From Shewanella sp. TC10 (GTDB lineage: Bacteria; Pseudomonadota; Gammaproteobacteria; Enterobacterales; Shewanellaceae), in assembly GCF_009663145.1 (NCBI RefSeq), contig NZ_VKHR01000007.1, positions 1 through 64,000 of the forward strand: DNA of 64,000 nucleotides. Reading direction: 5' to 3'. Positions 17,117-24,724 of the stretch are shown here, in pieces; position 1 is the stretch's first letter; every line of letters begins with the position of its first letter. The notes beneath the pieces are model-generated. The model was not told the origin of the DNA. It made no database searches and saw only the letters and a program-made list of their open reading frames with translations. The position numbers and the translations under genes are program-made.

Positions 17117-17214
17117 TTATTACGCCTAATTAACAGGTAAAAAAATAGTTGATTAAAATAAGCGAGGAAGGAGAAAAACCAACTATTTTTTACTGCTGGA
17201 TTGGCTTGTTATAT
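17117..17214 (-). other. attC site (after the lipoprotein cassette)
   Basis: On the minus strand it starts ATATAACAAGCCAATCCAGCAG, and AAAAAATAGTTG and CAACTATTTTTT form the arms of a long imperfect palindrome. It ends AGGCGTAATAA. The right core has GTA instead of GTT, so this site may be impaired for recombination. Confidence 0.75.
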
Positions 17215-17225
17215 GCTTGATTAGC

Positions 17226-17528
17226 TTAATTAAAATCCAAAGATGTACACAACACCCAGCCAACTTTTTTATTTGGTAGCCTTATATTGCATGCCCAATA
17301 ATCTTTCCCGTAAGTATCCCTGATAACTGTTATATCGGAGCCCTTCATTAAGTTATCGATAGGCTCAGGAATTGGCCGGTTTAAAACACCTTGAAGTGCT
17401 GCTTCTTGCTCAGTTAGAAATACCAAAACATTATCATCGCTTACTACAGCCGCTCTGTCATTTGTGCAGCCAGACAAGTGCAAGAAAAAGAATATAGCTA
17501 ATACTTTATACATACACACAAGTCTCAT
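17226..17528 (-). CDS. Cassette gene: small lipoprotein with SH3-like segment
   Basis: From ATG at 17528 (or 17513) the product is about 96-100 residues. It has a lipoprotein signal peptide (YKVLAIFFFLHLSGC), then a short mature part. The end, GSDITVIRDTYGKDYWACNIRLP...GWVLCTSL, follows the pattern of bacterial SH3-like domains, with a Trp-Cys in mid-strand and a G-W-V before the last strand. The gene lies between two attC sites and begins immediately after the recombination core, the usual layout of a gene cassette. An upstream extension to 17546 would run into attC and is not accepted. Function unknown. Confidence 0.7.
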   Translation of the reverse strand: MRLVCMYKVLAIFFFLHLSGCTNDRAAVVSDDNVLVFLTEQEAALQGVLNRPIPEPIDNLMKGSDITVIRDTYGKDYWACNIRLPNKKVGWVLCTSLDFN

Positions 17529-17532
17529 AGGC

Positions 17533-17630
17533 ATATAACGCCTCAAACACCGGCTTGGTGAAGTTGGCGGCTTTTTTGGAACAAAAAGGGTGATAGCTTT
17601 TCCAAGTCCGCGTGCTTTGACTTGTTAACC
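17533..17630 (-). other. attC site (after the SMI1/KNR4 cassette)
   Basis: Minus strand: GGTTAACAAGTCAAAGCACGCGGACTTGG...GCCGCCAACTTCACC...TTTGAGGCGTTATAT. Outer arms (CAAAGC...GTTTG; CGCGGACTTGG...CCAAGCCGG) pair imperfectly, and the TAA stop of the gene lies inside the left core. Confidence 0.85.
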
Positions 17631-18047
17631 GTTGCTTGGCACCAAACCATTTAATAACCACTCTTCCAGTGAAGAAGCCAATTGATAAACTTCACCATCT
17701 GCTTCCCATTCTATAATTATTTTTCCTTCAGGATCTATTGCGATTGGGCTTCCAGAGCCGTCCCAGCCAATGATAAAGCACTTGCCAATAGTCCAACCGT
17801 TTTCAATAGCGCACTCTTCATCAAATTTAGTGTGAGTTGAATGCAATTCATCGATGGAATCGACCCATTCTGAACCTATGATTCCTCCTCCGCAGTTTAA
17901 GAGAAACCATTTATAGTCTTCTGGCATCGCTCGACATACGTCCTCGAAGTCTTCGATCTGCTCGTCACTTGCTGGAGGATAAGAAACACCCGGCTCTCTA
18001 GCTTTCCAGAGTTCGAGAATTTTTACCTTAGATTTTTCGTTGATCAT
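17625..18047 (-). CDS. Cassette gene: SMI1/KNR4 (SUKH) family protein
   Basis: The 140-residue protein matches the SUKH superfamily: YPPASDEQIEDFEDVCRAMPEDYKWFLLNCGGG near residues 22-52, the GWTIGKCFIIGWDGSGSPIAIDPEGKIIIEW core, then a C-terminal SLEEWLLN. Many SUKH proteins are immunity proteins to nuclease and other contact-dependent toxins, and they occur often in integron cassettes. No toxin gene is visible beside it, so an orphan immunity or anti-phage role is inference. It starts 9 bp after an attC core, and its stop lies in the next one. Confidence 0.85.
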   Translation of the reverse strand: MINEKSKVKILELWKAREPGVSYPPASDEQIEDFEDVCRAMPEDYKWFLLNCGGGIIGSEWVDSIDELHSTHTKFDEECAIENGWTIGKCFIIGWDGSGSPIAIDPEGKIIIEWEADGEVYQLASSLEEWLLNGLVPSNG

Positions 18048-18055
18048 AAATTCAC

Positions 18056-18175
18056 GGTTAACGCCGTTATAAAAGGCCGGAGTTGCGTTGGTGGTTTTGT
18101 GCTATTAAAGCACAAAACGAGCGACGCAACGGAGGTCCAGCCCGGGACGGGCGATTTTTGATAACTTTGTTATGC
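18056..18175 (-). other. attC site (after the band-7-like cassette)
   Basis: Minus strand begins GCATAACAAAGTTATC and ends TTATAACGGCGTTAACC. The inner arms CGTTGCGTCGCTCGTTTTGTGC and GCACAAAACCACCAACGCAAC form a long palindrome. At 120 bp it is the longest of the set. Confidence 0.85.
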
Positions 18176-18176
18176 A

Positions 18177-18647
18177 TTATTTGCCAGCTTTGCCCGCCTC
18201 CAAAATAGGTAGACCTGCTTCAGTTGGAATATAGATGCGCTCCCCATTACCATCCTGCAACCCCTTTATCCAAATGTATCGAAGATATTCTTCGTTGTTT
18301 TTTAGCGACTCACCAATAATTCGATTGGCTTCGGCGGCGGCTTTTGCTCGCTCGATATCTGCAGCACCTTCGGCTTTAGCACGAACTATTTTAGCCTTAC
18401 CTTCAGCTTCGGCTAGCGTAACTTTGGCCTTAGCTTGCATTAAAGCAGCCTGCTCTCTTGCTTTAGCTTCCTCTATTAAGATCTGCTTCGACCACTCTGC
18501 TTCTTTTAAAGCTGCGCGACCATTTAACTCTTGCTTATAGACGTTATATTTAGGCCACGCCCAAAGGGCAACGAATATCAACATTATAAAAGCGAAGAAT
18601 AAAAACACTACTGACCCTAAAGCTAAGGCTTGTTTATTTTGATACAC
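18177..18647 (-). CDS. Cassette gene: membrane protein with band-7-like Ala/Lys/Glu coiled coil
   Basis: GTG at 18647 follows AAGGAGAAATAG closely. The 156-residue product has one N-terminal membrane helix (residues about 8-32), then a long charged helix of Glu-Ala-Lys-Ala heptads (EAKAREQAALMQAKAKVTLAEAEGKAKIVRAKAEGAADIERAK). This is like the C-terminal part of prohibitin/HflC-type SPFH proteins but without an SPFH core domain. It ends with a small globular tail (ERIYIPTEAGLPIL). It is flanked by attC sites. Whether it caps or interferes with host SPFH assemblies is speculation. Confidence 0.72.
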   Translation of the reverse strand: MYQNKQALALGSVVFLFFAFIMLIFVALWAWPKYNVYKQELNGRAALKEAEWSKQILIEEAKAREQAALMQAKAKVTLAEAEGKAKIVRAKAEGAADIERAKAAAEANRIIGESLKNNEEYLRYIWIKGLQDGNGERIYIPTEAGLPILEAGKAGK

Positions 18648-18663
18648 CTATTTCTCCTTTGAT

Positions 18664-18763
18664 GCATAACGCCCCAATAAGGGGAAATTTATAGTTGGCT
18701 AAAATATTGAGCGAAGCGAAAAAAGCCAACTGTAAATTTTCCCGCTTGATTGGCTTGTTATAT
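18664..18763 (-). other. attC site (after the 18768-19058 cassette)
   Basis: Minus strand: ATATAACAAGCCAATCAAGCGGG...TTTCCCCTTATTGGGGCGTTATGC. The arms AAATTTACAGTTGGCT and AGCCAACTATAAATTT pair well. Both core sites (ATATAAC and GTTATGC) are intact. Confidence 0.9.
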
Positions 18764-18767
18764 GCTT

Positions 18768-19058
18768 TTACAGACGATCCATCTGGCTTCGCCAGTGACC
18801 GATTAAAGCCCACCAAATAACTTCAATATACTCTGGAGTTTCATGTTCAAATGCAACCTCAGGCCAAATATCGAGAAATGAGCCCATACCGCCACCTTTA
18901 AACATTTTTAGACGAGATAAAACTATTTTCTTATCGTCTCTCTCAAGCAACTCAGCAATTTCATTTAAACGAGAAACCCAACCGGGTGGACAATGATGTT
19001 CAGCGCAAAATTTTGCTAAAGCTTTAGTTGTTTGGATTTGACCTTTATCGCCGACCAC
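18768..19058 (-). CDS. Cassette gene: unknown 96-residue protein
   Basis: I chose the GTG at 19058 because AAGGAG lies 5 bases upstream, just after the attC core; the longer frame to 19139 would read through the recombination site. The protein (VVGDKGQIQTTKALAKFCAEHHCPP...) is acidic-helical, with two Cys near residues 17 and 22 and a Trp-rich C terminus (EVIWWALIGHWRSQMDRL). I recognise no family. Position between two attC sites and codon use unlike core genes fit a mobile cassette. Confidence 0.65.
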   Translation of the reverse strand: MVGDKGQIQTTKALAKFCAEHHCPPGWVSRLNEIAELLERDDKKIVLSRLKMFKGGGMGSFLDIWPEVAFEHETPEYIEVIWWALIGHWRSQMDRL

Positions 19059-19072
19059 GACTTCTCCTTGGC

Positions 19073-19174
19073 ATATAACGCCACAATAAGCGGCCAGATA
19101 ATGGTTGGTTAAACTTGTTGAGGAACGAAACACAACCAACCGTTAGAGGTCCGCTCTTAATTGCCTTGTTAGCA
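19073..19174 (-). other. attC site (after the first cassette)
   Basis: Minus strand: GCTAACAAGGCAATTAAGAGCGGACC...AACCAACC...GGCCGCTTATTGTGGCGTTATAT. Arms AACGGTTGGTTGTG and TTAACCAACCATTAT pair. The stop codon of the first cassette gene lies in the left core. Confidence 0.9.
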
Positions 19175-19495
19175 GTACTTTGCCATATGGCTGTCAAATT
19201 GCTCTGCTAGTTCTAAATACTCATCAACCCAGCCATTTTCTATTGCTATTTCTTGTAATGGTGCTGTTGGTAAGAACAAGTAATTGAGTTTACTTACATT
19301 TACTTTGCCCGAACTCTTTAGAAAGTGTAATTGCTTATTTATCAATTGTACGGTTTCTTCAACTTCCATATCTGACCATATAGAGTCTTCCGACTTTGCG
19401 AGGTACGATAAAACTTGTTCCAATATTTGAGTTAATGGAACCCTAGCATCTCGTCTAATTTTTCGTTTAAATATCAGATTCCAGAGAAAATTCAT
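19169..19495 (-). CDS. First cassette gene: unknown 108-residue protein
   Basis: The ATG at 19495 begins 8 bp after a GTTAGCA core on the minus strand, so this is the cassette nearest the presumed attI end. The protein (MNFLWNLIFKRKIRRDARVPL...) has a basic amphipathic N terminus. The body is acidic and helical (ILEQVLSYLAKSEDSIWSDMEVEETVQLINKQLHFL), and it ends AEQFDSHMAKYC. No family is recognised. Being first, it would be best placed for expression from an upstream cassette promoter, if one exists. Confidence 0.65.
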   Translation of the reverse strand: MNFLWNLIFKRKIRRDARVPLTQILEQVLSYLAKSEDSIWSDMEVEETVQLINKQLHFLKSSGKVNVSKLNYLFLPTAPLQEIAIENGWVDEYLELAEQFDSHMAKYC

Positions 19496-19502
19496 CTTGT
19501 AC

Positions 19503-19887
19503 TGCTAACAGCTTATTAGCGAGAATTCCGATAAACACCCGTAGGCTACTTACCAAAACTCAATCACTTTCCAGCTTAATTTATTAATAATTTTAATAAC
19601 TTAACAGCCATCAAAATTTAAATCAATCGACTAAATAGTGGATAAACCGAGAATTAAGATAACCGAGAGTTATTTGGGGTCGTTATGTAAATATCCATAT
19701 TAAAAAAGTTATTTATTTTCATAAACTTAAGGCGTAATGGTAATAGAAGGTGAGCATTTTCTTGTTTACATAGCGAGAAGCAAAGTTTGCATTTATGTGA
19801 TAAAGGTATGCATTTGATAATATGGTGAAAAGCAGTAGATTCTGACAATATCTAGGTAACTTAAATTACCAAGTTCGTTGCTCATTT
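19503..19887 (-). other. Cassette-array upstream end: GTTAGCA core, no integrase found
   Basis: The minus strand shows GCTGTTAGCAGTAC at 19499-19512, a recombination-type core, but no matching left core of an attC close by; it could be an attI end. An integron integrase would be expected on the plus strand here, divergent from the cassettes. All plus-strand frames are short and broken. A partial direct repeat, CGAGAATTnnGATAA, occurs near 19520 and 19648. A candidate promoter (TTGATG ... ATTATT) faces the cassettes around 19590-19620. Confidence 0.4.
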
Positions 19888-19943
19888 CCACCTATATACT
19901 CCTACCTATTCATTCCCACCTATTTATTTCCATCTATTCATTT
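19888..19943. repeat. 14-bp tandem repeat, 4 copies
   Basis: CCACCTATATACTC, CTACCTATTCATTC, CCACCTATTTATTT and CCATCTATTCATTT follow one another between the cassette array and the oxidoreductase operon. Confidence 0.88.
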
Positions 19944-19945
19944 CA

Positions 19946-19981
19946 AGAAAAATGCCCAAGCTATAACCTAGCTTGAGCATT
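19946..19981 (-). terminator. Terminator of the xdhC-iorB operon
   Basis: On the minus strand AATGCTCAAGCT pairs with AGCTTGGGCATT (one wobble) around AGGTTAT, then TTTTTC follows. It lies 23 bp after the large-subunit stop. Confidence 0.82.
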
Positions 19982-20003
19982 GTTTTCACTTTAAATGTCA
20001 GAA

Positions 20004-22265
20004 CTAGATTTTCAGCACTTTACTCAGTGGTAAATCGCGATAACGTTTACCTGAGGCTGCAAATATGGCATTAGTTAAACTCGGTGCCACGGGTGGCACG
20101 CCGGGTTCACCCACTCCTGCAGGTTTTGCATCTGACTCGACAATAATGGTTTCGATTTCAGGTGACTGGCCGATGCGTAGCAGTGGATAGTTATGGAAAT
20201 TAGATTGCTCGACTTTACCGTCTTTATAACTAATTTCGCCCATCATCGCCAAACTTAAGCCGAATATGATGGCGCCTTCGGTTTGCGAATGTACCCTATC
20301 AGGGTTGACCACAGTGCCTGCGTCAATCGCCGCAATGCTTTTTAATACAGTCAACTTATCGCCGTCCATTTCAACTAATGTTGCTACTGCAACATAGCTA
20401 ACAAAGCTGCGATGTACTGCAAAGCCCCAACCTTGATTGGCTTGGATTTTAGGCTGTTTTTCCATGGCCTTTTCAACTGCATCAATCACGCTTAAATAGC
20501 GGCCGATATCAATAGGGAAATCCTCTAAGGTTTCACCATAGTTACCGTATTTCACCACTTGATTTTCAAGCTTTTCATGTCGCGGCTTACCTAGCAGCTC
20601 ACGCCACATGCTAATACAGGGTTTACCTGCATTTACTGCAAGTTCATCGACAAAGCTGCCGACACCAAAGCCATGCTGAATATTACACACTGAGCGCATC
20701 CAACCAATACGAGAATGAGCAGTGGCTTTAACAGACTCCAACTGAATTTGGCTTAAGTTAAACGGCATATCAGAAAAGCCAAGGTCTAACTCCCCTGCTG
20801 ATGGCATATCAACGCCTTCGGCAAAAGTTGAGCTTATTGATGGAAAACCACTGCGGGCAAGTAACGCCGTAGGCGCTTTATTGCCATCTAATTTAGCTTG
20901 GTAATGCTGCGCACTAATAGCATGGTAGTAACCGTTTTGAATTTCATCTTCACGGCTCCATAGCAGTTTGACTGGTTTAGCGATTTTTTGTGATAGCCAC
21001 GCCGCCTCGGCGCTAAAGTCAGGTTTTGACTTGCGACCAAAACCACCGCCTAGCAAGGTGACATTCACTTTCACTTGCTCATCTTTTAAGCCTAAAACCC
21101 CAGCAACATTTTTCTGAGTGCTTTGCGGTGTTTGAGTTGATGCCCAAATCTCGCAGCCGTCTTTAGTCACTGATGCAGCTGCCGCTGGCGGCTCCATCAT
21201 GGCATGGGTCAAATACGGCACAGTATAAACTGCTGATAAACTATTATCGTCACTCCAATCACTGACTGATTCACCTAATTGACGAATAACCGTTCCTGAC
21301 TCACCGACGCGTTTAACAAGCGCTGCTAAATCGGTATCCGAGTCATATTGACTGTTTGCAGAGTCTGTCCAGGTGATTTTTAATGCTTTACGGCCTTGCA
21401 GCGCACTCCAGCTATTAGTTGCTATAACCGCAACCCCACCAAGGGGCTGAAATAACGGCGCACCTTTTGATATAGGAATTTGAATTACATCCAATACCCC
21501 TGCCACTTTGCGAGCAGCGCTATCATCTAAAGTCGCTACATCACTGCCCAATACTGGCGGTCGAGTAATTGAGGCGTGTACCATACCTGCTACTTTTACA
21601 TCAAAACCATATTCAGCTTTGCCGTTAAGCATATCGTCCATATCTACGATGGTGGGCGATTTTCCGATATGAGTAAATTTCGACGCTGGCTTTAACACCA
21701 CACTATCAAGTGCTGGTGTTGTAAGTGCTGAGGCTGCAATGGCAAGCTCGCCAAATGACAGGCTTTTACCATTAGTTTTATGATGAATCTTACCTGCTTT
21801 GGCATACACATCTGCTGGCGTCACTTGCCACTGGTTAGCGGCTGCTTGCTCTAGCATGCTCCTTGCAGTAGCGCCCATTTGACGCATTTTTTGATAATGC
21901 TTACGGATACTGCGGCTACCATCGGTGTTTTGACTGCCATATTGCTCGTCAGCCAAACCTTGAACCACAACGATTTGATCCCATTCAGCTTCTAGCTCAT
22001 CGGCTAAGACTTGTGGCACACCTGTTCTAATGCCTTGACCCATTTCAGAGCGGTGACAGGTTAAATACACCTTATTGTCTTCACCAATCGCGATAAAGAT
22101 GTTCAGCTGCGCTTGCTTACCTTGAGCAATAGCCCCTTCTTGAGCAATAGCCATAGGACTCCACGCTAAGCCTGATGCGCCAAGTGCTAAGCCTCCGCCC
22201 ACTGCGCCAAACAGTTTTAGCACGTTACGGCGGCTAATGTTTTCAACTGCGGTAAATGTGGTCAT
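20004..22265 (-). CDS. iorB: Isoquinoline 1-oxidoreductase-type molybdopterin large subunit
   Basis: The 753-residue protein starts with a twin-arginine leader (ISRRNVLKLFGAVGGGLALGASGLA), so the folded enzyme is exported. It belongs to the xanthine dehydrogenase superfamily, IorB/CoxL-like branch. Visible are RSEMGQGIRTGVPQVLADELEA, the cofactor-loop region LLGGGFGRK, GFGVGSFVDELA and a C-terminal GVGEPGVPPVAPSLTNAIFAASGKR, where Glu is the expected catalytic base. It pairs with the 2Fe-2S subunit just upstream (2-bp gap). The substrate of these periplasmic hydroxylases (N-heterocycles or aldehydes) cannot be read from sequence. Confidence 0.9.
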   Translation of the reverse strand: MTTFTAVENISRRNVLKLFGAVGGGLALGASGLAWSPMAIAQEGAIAQGKQAQLNIFIAIGEDNKVYLTCHRSEMGQGIRTGVPQVLADELEAEWDQIVVVQGLADEQYGSQNTDGSRSIRKHYQKMRQMGATARSMLEQAAANQWQVTPADVYAKAGKIHHKTNGKSLSFGELAIAASALTTPALDSVVLKPASKFTHIGKSPTIVDMDDMLNGKAEYGFDVKVAGMVHASITRPPVLGSDVATLDDSAARKVAGVLDVIQIPISKGAPLFQPLGGVAVIATNSWSALQGRKALKITWTDSANSQYDSDTDLAALVKRVGESGTVIRQLGESVSDWSDDNSLSAVYTVPYLTHAMMEPPAAAASVTKDGCEIWASTQTPQSTQKNVAGVLGLKDEQVKVNVTLLGGGFGRKSKPDFSAEAAWLSQKIAKPVKLLWSREDEIQNGYYHAISAQHYQAKLDGNKAPTALLARSGFPSISSTFAEGVDMPSAGELDLGFSDMPFNLSQIQLESVKATAHSRIGWMRSVCNIQHGFGVGSFVDELAVNAGKPCISMWRELLGKPRHEKLENQVVKYGNYGETLEDFPIDIGRYLSVIDAVEKAMEKQPKIQANQGWGFAVHRSFVSYVAVATLVEMDGDKLTVLKSIAAIDAGTVVNPDRVHSQTEGAIIFGLSLAMMGEISYKDGKVEQSNFHNYPLLRIGQSPEIETIIVESDAKPAGVGEPGVPPVAPSLTNAIFAASGKRYRDLPLSKVLKI

Positions 22266-22267
22266 GG

Positions 22268-22738
22268 TTATGCCTCCACTTTACTGCTTTCAGCAGCGGT
22301 ATTGATTGCAGCTTTAATGCGAGGATAGGTGCCGCAGCGGCAAATATTACCCGACATGGCATCATCAATTTGCGCTTCAGACGGTTTGGATGTGGTGTTA
22401 AGTAACGCAGCCGCGGACATAAGTTGCCCTGCTTGGCAGTAGCCGCATTGCGGTACGTTATGTTTATCCCACGCGGCTTTTAACTTATCGGCTTCAAGCC
22501 CTTCAATTGTCGTTACTGACTTACCCGCAGCTTGTTTTATGCTGGTTAAGCAGCCGCGAACTGGCGCACCATCAATGTGGACAGTACATGCGCCGCAAAG
22601 GCCTGCACCGCAACCATATTTGGTGCCTGTTAAGCCTAAAATGTCTCGCAGCGCCCATAAAATTGGCATATTTGGATCTGCATCTAAGGTGAAGCTTTTA
22701 CCGTTCACTTCAAGTGTTTGCGTTTGTTGCGTCATCAC
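22268..22738 (-). CDS. iorA: (2Fe-2S)-binding small subunit of the molybdenum hydroxylase
   Basis: This 156-residue electron-transfer subunit has both iron-sulfur sites of the family. The plant-type cluster is in [25 protein letters not shown] (about residues 41-65) and the second in [12 protein letters not shown] and [15 protein letters not shown] (about 97-142). It has no leader of its own and should ride with IorB through the Tat route. It sits between the MobA-like maturation gene and iorB with gaps of 0-2 bp. Confidence 0.93.
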   Translation of the reverse strand: MMTQQTQTLEVNGKSFTLDADPNMPILWALRDILGLTGTKYGCGAGLCGACTVHIDGAPVRGCLTSIKQAAGKSVTTIEGLEADKLKAAWDKHNVPQCGYCQAGQLMSAAALLNTTSKPSEAQIDDAMSGNICRCGTYPRIKAAINTAAESSKVEA

Positions 22739-23395
22739 TTACTCCTTGTTGGCCAACCACCAGCTAAGATCGGCTTGGGTATCAATATCAATGGCGGCTT
22801 GCTCTAACGGAAGTACAGCCAAGGTTTGATTAGTTAAATGTTGTTTTAATAGTTTTTTAGCCCCAGCATCACCTTCGAGCTGCTGAAGGGCATCAAAGTC
22901 TTCAGCTACAAATATCGCAGGTACACCTGGGTTTTGTTGATAATAAGCCGCTGTGGTTTGGCCAAAAAGACAAAACACACGGTATAGGCTTAAATAATGT
23001 AAATGGGAAACAGCCACTTGATCTGCAAGGCTTAACAGCAGAGCGTCGGCTTTTTCGGCTTGGGCATATTTTGCCGCCATGGCAACCGAACTGGCGATGC
23101 CCGTTTGCCAGTCTTTATTGATGAGTATCGGTGTATTCATTGGCACTAATGGCGATAACACATCGATATGACCGCCTAGGATAACGCAAGGTTTACCAAT
23201 ATCTATTTGCTCAGCCGCTTGGGTTAATTCCAATAGGCTGTGAGTCAGTAAACTGTAGGTTAAAGCGTGTGGATCTGGGTCATTCACTTCTGGGCCTGAT
23301 ACTGTGGCAGCAAGCTTTGCACCATCAAATCGTGTGCTTTGACCGGCAGCCAACATCACGCTGACCACTTTAGGGGACTTAGATAAAAACGTCAC
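22739..23395 (-). CDS. MobA-like NTP transferase (molybdenum cofactor cytidylyltransferase type)
   Basis: The 218-residue protein carries the nucleotidyltransferase signature VMLAAGQSTRFDGAKL (residues about 14-29), then LLSLADQVAVS and NPGVPAIFVAEDFDALQQLEGDAGAK. This is the layout of MocA/MobA-like enzymes that make the dinucleotide form of the molybdenum cofactor. Its place between XdhC and the IorAB structural genes indicates a role in cofactor loading of that enzyme. Stop and start codons adjoin on both sides, so one transcript is expected. Confidence 0.88.
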   Translation of the reverse strand: MTFLSKSPKVVSVMLAAGQSTRFDGAKLAATVSGPEVNDPDPHALTYSLLTHSLLELTQAAEQIDIGKPCVILGGHIDVLSPLVPMNTPILINKDWQTGIASSVAMAAKYAQAEKADALLLSLADQVAVSHLHYLSLYRVFCLFGQTTAAYYQQNPGVPAIFVAEDFDALQQLEGDAGAKKLLKQHLTNQTLAVLPLEQAAIDIDTQADLSWWLANKE

Positions 23396-24465
23396 TAGGA
23401 CATCACCTTATCTAAACGACTCAATTCTGCCTGCTTACTAATGCGGTGGTGTAACACGCCATGGCACTGAGATAAAATGCTCAACGCAACTGAACTTGGA
23501 AGCTCACCGCCCAGTGCAAGCCCTGCTGGTGCCGAAAAGAAACCACTGAAATCTTGCTCTGTTAACTGAGCTAAGCCAAACACTTTATCCCGTCTATGCC
23601 CCGGACCTAACAGTGCAATGTAATCAATATTGGTAGGCTGCAGCGCTTTAAGGGCGTCGCTGTCGAGATCTAAGTTGTGGTTCATTACCACAGCAGCATC
23701 GAGGTGAGTAAGCTCTTGTGTTTTTAATTGAGTAAGCGGTGTTTTATTGATTTTTGCCGCAGGAAAGTCATAGCTGCGGGCATAGGCGGAGCGACTATCG
23801 AATACGGTAATTTTCCAATCAAGCTCGGCAGCTATTGCCGCTAACGGCTGAGCATCTAACCCGCCACCAAATATCCCAAGATGATAAGGCGCTCTCACAG
23901 GGACAGATAAATAATCTTGCCCATCTAATGTTACCTGCTTAGCTCTCTGTTTAGTGACCTGTTTAGTGACCTGCTGATTTTTTGAGGAGGATTCGAAACT
24001 GTTATGTTTAGCTGCATTGGATGCAATGAATTTACCCGACATTTCGCCTGCATGGCTGCCATTTTCATTAAGCGAGAGTTGATAACAGCCTTGATATCCA
24101 CGAGTGAGCTGTTGGTGTAATTCTGGTAAACCAAGATAGTGATTGTCTGCAAGTAATGGCACCATCATGATATTAACCAAACCACCGCAACCTAGCTGAT
24201 AGCTGGTATCGTTTTCGTCGGTGGCGTCATAGGTTAACTGTAATACCTGCTGAGATTGAATAGCTTGCTGGGCGTGCCTGCGTAAATCGGCTTCAAGGCA
24301 GCCGCCACTGAGCATACCTAATGTTTTCCCGAGCGGGTCAAACAGCATGATTGCGCCGGGTTTACGGTACGAAGAACCTTCAACAGAGGTGATCACCGCC
24401 AGTGCCCATTCCAGTTGTGGTTTTTCAGCCCAAATATCTAATAACGATAATAAATGATGCGCCAT
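23395..24465 (-). CDS. xdhC: XdhC/CoxI-family molybdenum hydroxylase maturation factor
   Basis: XdhC-type proteins bind the sulfurated molybdenum cofactor and deliver it to the apoenzyme. The product (356 residues from the ATG at 24465, with AAGGA upstream) has the N-terminal XdhC domain (AVITSVEGSSYRKPGAIMLF, GMLSGGCLEADLRRHA, YQLGCGGLVNIMM). It also has a C-terminal Rossmann-like half (HLGIFGGGLDAQPLAAIAAELDW, ALLGPGHRRDKV, PAGLALGGELPSSVALSIL). Between them is a low-complexity run, KNQQVTKQVTKQRAKQVTL, encoded by 12-bp DNA repeats. A second start 18 bp upstream is weaker. Confidence 0.9.
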   Translation of the reverse strand: MAHHLLSLLDIWAEKPQLEWALAVITSVEGSSYRKPGAIMLFDPLGKTLGMLSGGCLEADLRRHAQQAIQSQQVLQLTYDATDENDTSYQLGCGGLVNIMMVPLLADNHYLGLPELHQQLTRGYQGCYQLSLNENGSHAGEMSGKFIASNAAKHNSFESSSKNQQVTKQVTKQRAKQVTLDGQDYLSVPVRAPYHLGIFGGGLDAQPLAAIAAELDWKITVFDSRSAYARSYDFPAAKINKTPLTQLKTQELTHLDAAVVMNHNLDLDSDALKALQPTNIDYIALLGPGHRRDKVFGLAQLTEQDFSGFFSAPAGLALGGELPSSVALSILSQCHGVLHHRISKQAELSRLDKVMS

Positions 24466-24644
24466 ATATCCTTGCCTACTCAATCAATCCTTAATTAACT
24501 CATCAATTATTATTGAACCGAGTCAACGCTAACACACTTGCCGCACAATCTTGTGCCTGCTTATAAGCTAACAAAGGTGGTAAATAATGCAAAGATTAGT
24601 GAAAACTAAATGAAGTTGTCGAGTAGAGAATACAGGCTTAACAT

Positions 24645-24668
24645 CCAGCGAGCCTAGGTACTCGCTGG
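24645..24668 (-). other. Stem-loop between ycbL and xdhC
   Basis: CCAGCGAG pairs with CTCGCTGG around CCTAGGTA, about 55 bp past the MBL-hydrolase stop. There is only a weak T run, so termination here is uncertain. Confidence 0.45.
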
Positions 24669-24724
24669 TTTATGTCACATCATTGTTTGAGTTTAAAATT
24701 GTAACGGATTATTGATTTGGCGGC

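Noticed and set aside
18634-18816. 60-codon frame across the boundary of two cassettes
   Set aside because: It reads straight through an attC palindrome and overlaps two better-supported genes.
19654-19848. 64-codon minus-strand frame upstream of the cassettes, considered as an integrase remnant
   Set aside because: The translation has no tyrosine-recombinase motif, and it runs on the strand opposite to where an integron integrase should be.
23931-24152. Alternative frame within xdhC near the Lys/Gln repeats
   Set aside because: It overlaps the conserved XdhC frame fully and exists only because the 12-bp repeat keeps several frames open.
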